From: Pseudopyrenochaeta lycopersici
Lineage: Eukaryota; Ascomycota; Dothideomycetes; Pleosporales; Pseudopyrenochaetaceae
DNA length: 64,000 nt
Reading direction: 5' to 3'
Assembly (NCBI GenBank): GCA_003313425.1
Contig: NHZP01000064.1
Span: 205,580-269,579, forward strand
The number at the start of each line of letters is the position of its first letter. Positions within the stretch are counted from its first letter, which is position 1. Below are positions 62,673 through 64,000 of this stretch, piece by piece. Below the pieces are notes generated by a model. It did not search any database and had not been told where the DNA came from. It was given only the letters and a program-made list of their open reading frames with translations. The translations under genes were made by a program, and so were the position numbers.

Positions 62673-64000
62673 CCTGAAACCTATTAGTATTAATCTTGGA
62701 CCTAGAAGGAACTTTCTGTTCGACGTCATGACTGCTTCTTTTGGAACACGCGTTCCTGAACGACATGGGGGCCGATTTGAATCCTGGCTGCGCTTAGTCC
62801 GGTCAGGGCAGAAGAACGATCGCCGTTTCGATCTGGTGCAAGCGAGGCATCGCACCCATCCTTCCAAAATGCACGTCAAAAAGCCAATGCAGGCTTCACC
62901 CCAACAATCCAGGGTAGCTCTCTATACATAAAAGATGCCTGTAGAGCAGCGTTCAACAATGCCAAATTCGGCGCTGAGGTGATATCTCCGCAGATAGCGA
63001 GGCTCTCATCTTCACCACGACTCGTAGTCGAGAGTTCTGGACCTAAGTACCGAGTTAGTTTCCTCTTCCGCGATAGCCCTTCCGGCGCCGAGATCCGCAC
63101 TTCCGAACGGGCTCGGTTGTCAGCGTGAAACTAGCTCAAGGAGGGAATCAGCACTAACAAGACTACTTTCATCTGCCGGTGTTCTCGAAGACAGCTTTGT
63201 TCCACATTCGGCCCTAAGGCTGGCCGCTTATAAACGATGGCGAGAGAAGGTTTGCGGGGATGGTTAAGGGATTTTTTTACTTCAATAGAGGTGCCGTCTT
63301 TATGCGAATCAACTTAGTCAAATCCGTTAAGTGCTGCTTTTGTAACTAGTCTACGCAGCGGCGGCAAGGTTTGTTTCAGTGCTTTAACGTACACTTTCTC
63401 GTCCATACGCCTCCAATTTCTCTTCGATAGCTTCTCTTGGTATTGTATAGTCATGTCTAACACAATACTTATCAGCAGATAGTCTAAGTAGTAGTCAAGA
63501 TCGCGATTGACTTCACTTTCAATCACCCTGTCAACTAGGCACACCGTGACCAGGCACACATCAATAGTAGATTTCCAAGCCGCTTCATCGTATGTGACAG
63601 CCCCTAGAGCTAGCGTGTTGCTAAAGTCTTCCGTAATCGCTATCAAGTCTTCGGATTCTGGGTCTGGTGTGTCTGACGCTCAAGCCCCCGCCCCCCACAA
63701 GGGGTGATGGCAGGTTAAAGTCGCCAAGAAGTATTTGTTCGTTAACTTAGTATTCATCAAGGACCGTACAGATGTCATCCAGCGCAAATTTAGTATTCGT
63801 ACTGCTCCTTGCAGATTATAGACGTTATGTACAGTTAGTCGTTATTACTCTTGGAGTTCTTCGCTTGGCTCGATAGTAAGAGAACAAACGTCTCTCTCGT
63901 GTATTCCGTAAATCGCTAACTCTTGTAATCTATTCTTTTGTTTATGAAGAAGCAGACCCTAGCTAGGCCTTCTTCAGCTGCTGCGGGATAGCAGAGATGG
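62603..64000 (-). repeat. Right arm of the giant palindrome, cut by the window end
   Basis: Reverse complement of 61162-62557. Most differences from the left arm are transitions, several with T on the right copy where the left has C (reading LINE sense). Confidence 0.92.
63314..64000 (-). pseudogene. Second, inverted copy of the LINE endonuclease fragment
   Basis: 63314-63646 mirrors the 61462-61845 frame (IAITEDFSNTLALGAVTYDE, with DLDYYLDYLLIS in place of DLDYYSDYLLIS), and the rest mirrors 61162-61460. Continues beyond the window. Confidence 0.8.

Noticed and set aside
62060..62879. ORFs 62281-62496 and 62652-62879 as two genes
   Set aside because: They are mirror images produced by the palindrome and have no recognised domain.
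1..64000. A Starship-type giant element
   Set aside because: No tyrosine-recombinase captain (DUF3435-like) frame was seen on either strand, and no shared long-range boundaries.
61162..64000. Palindrome as the two inverted repeats of one large DNA transposon
   Set aside because: The arms contain LINE coding sequence and the loop is only 45 bp, so there is no transposase body between them. The small central element is a better candidate for a transposon.

Overview
The window looks like repeat-rich accessory DNA from a filamentous ascomycete (Pezizomycotina). The evidence is short GT-AG introns of about 50-100 nt with CTNAC/CTAAT-type branch sites, an AA9 lytic polysaccharide monooxygenase, fungal beta-lactamase, P450 and MFS families, Tad-type LINE sequence, and many dead reading frames. 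In several of these frames decay is mainly C-to-T/G-to-A nonsense change, especially Trp TGG to TAG, as repeat-induced point mutation (RIP) produces. The species cannot be named from the sequence alone.

Layout. 1-1700: a zinc-type medium-chain reductase of the polyketide trans-enoyl-reductase kind, broken by one amber codon, then an unidentified ORF. 1750-13350: solo LTRs and a Copia element (A, TSD ATTCT) that sits inside a pair of old inverted repeats and is itself split by a second Copia element (B, TSD ATAAC). 14478-17320: a dead hAT. 17743-21162: a solo LTR and two small secreted cysteine-rich protein genes, one with two tandem versions of its last exon. 21500-24542: another dead hAT and a pogo-type remnant. 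24543-30405: a Copia element (C) with open gag and pol, separated in frame by a single UGA-CUA. 30406-32965: the 3' half of a fourth Copia (D). 33429-34848: an intact five-exon beta-lactamase-family gene. 36657-42121: a B-like Copia with two different LTRs. 42122-45115: a second hAT copy split by a Tc1/mariner element with an open transposase. 45121-48781: a truncated membrane-protein gene and a third hAT carrying two solo LTRs with perfect TSDs. 49264-51648: a frameshifted oxidoreductase and an intact AA9 gene. 52479-55569: a fourth hAT whose 880-codon frame has exactly six stops, all TAG. 55571-60570: a pogo tail, a P450 pseudogene and a divergent MFS pseudogene (possibly a dead metabolite cluster), and a hAT C-terminus. 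60600-64000: a Tad-like LINE fragment inside a near-perfect palindrome with arms of at least 1.39 kb, centred on a small foldback element and running off the window.

The genes that still look functional (two secreted proteins, beta-lactamase, AA9 enzyme) form small islands between nested transposons. That is the compartment pattern of fast-evolving fungal genomes, where secreted and metabolic genes are gained, duplicated and lost.
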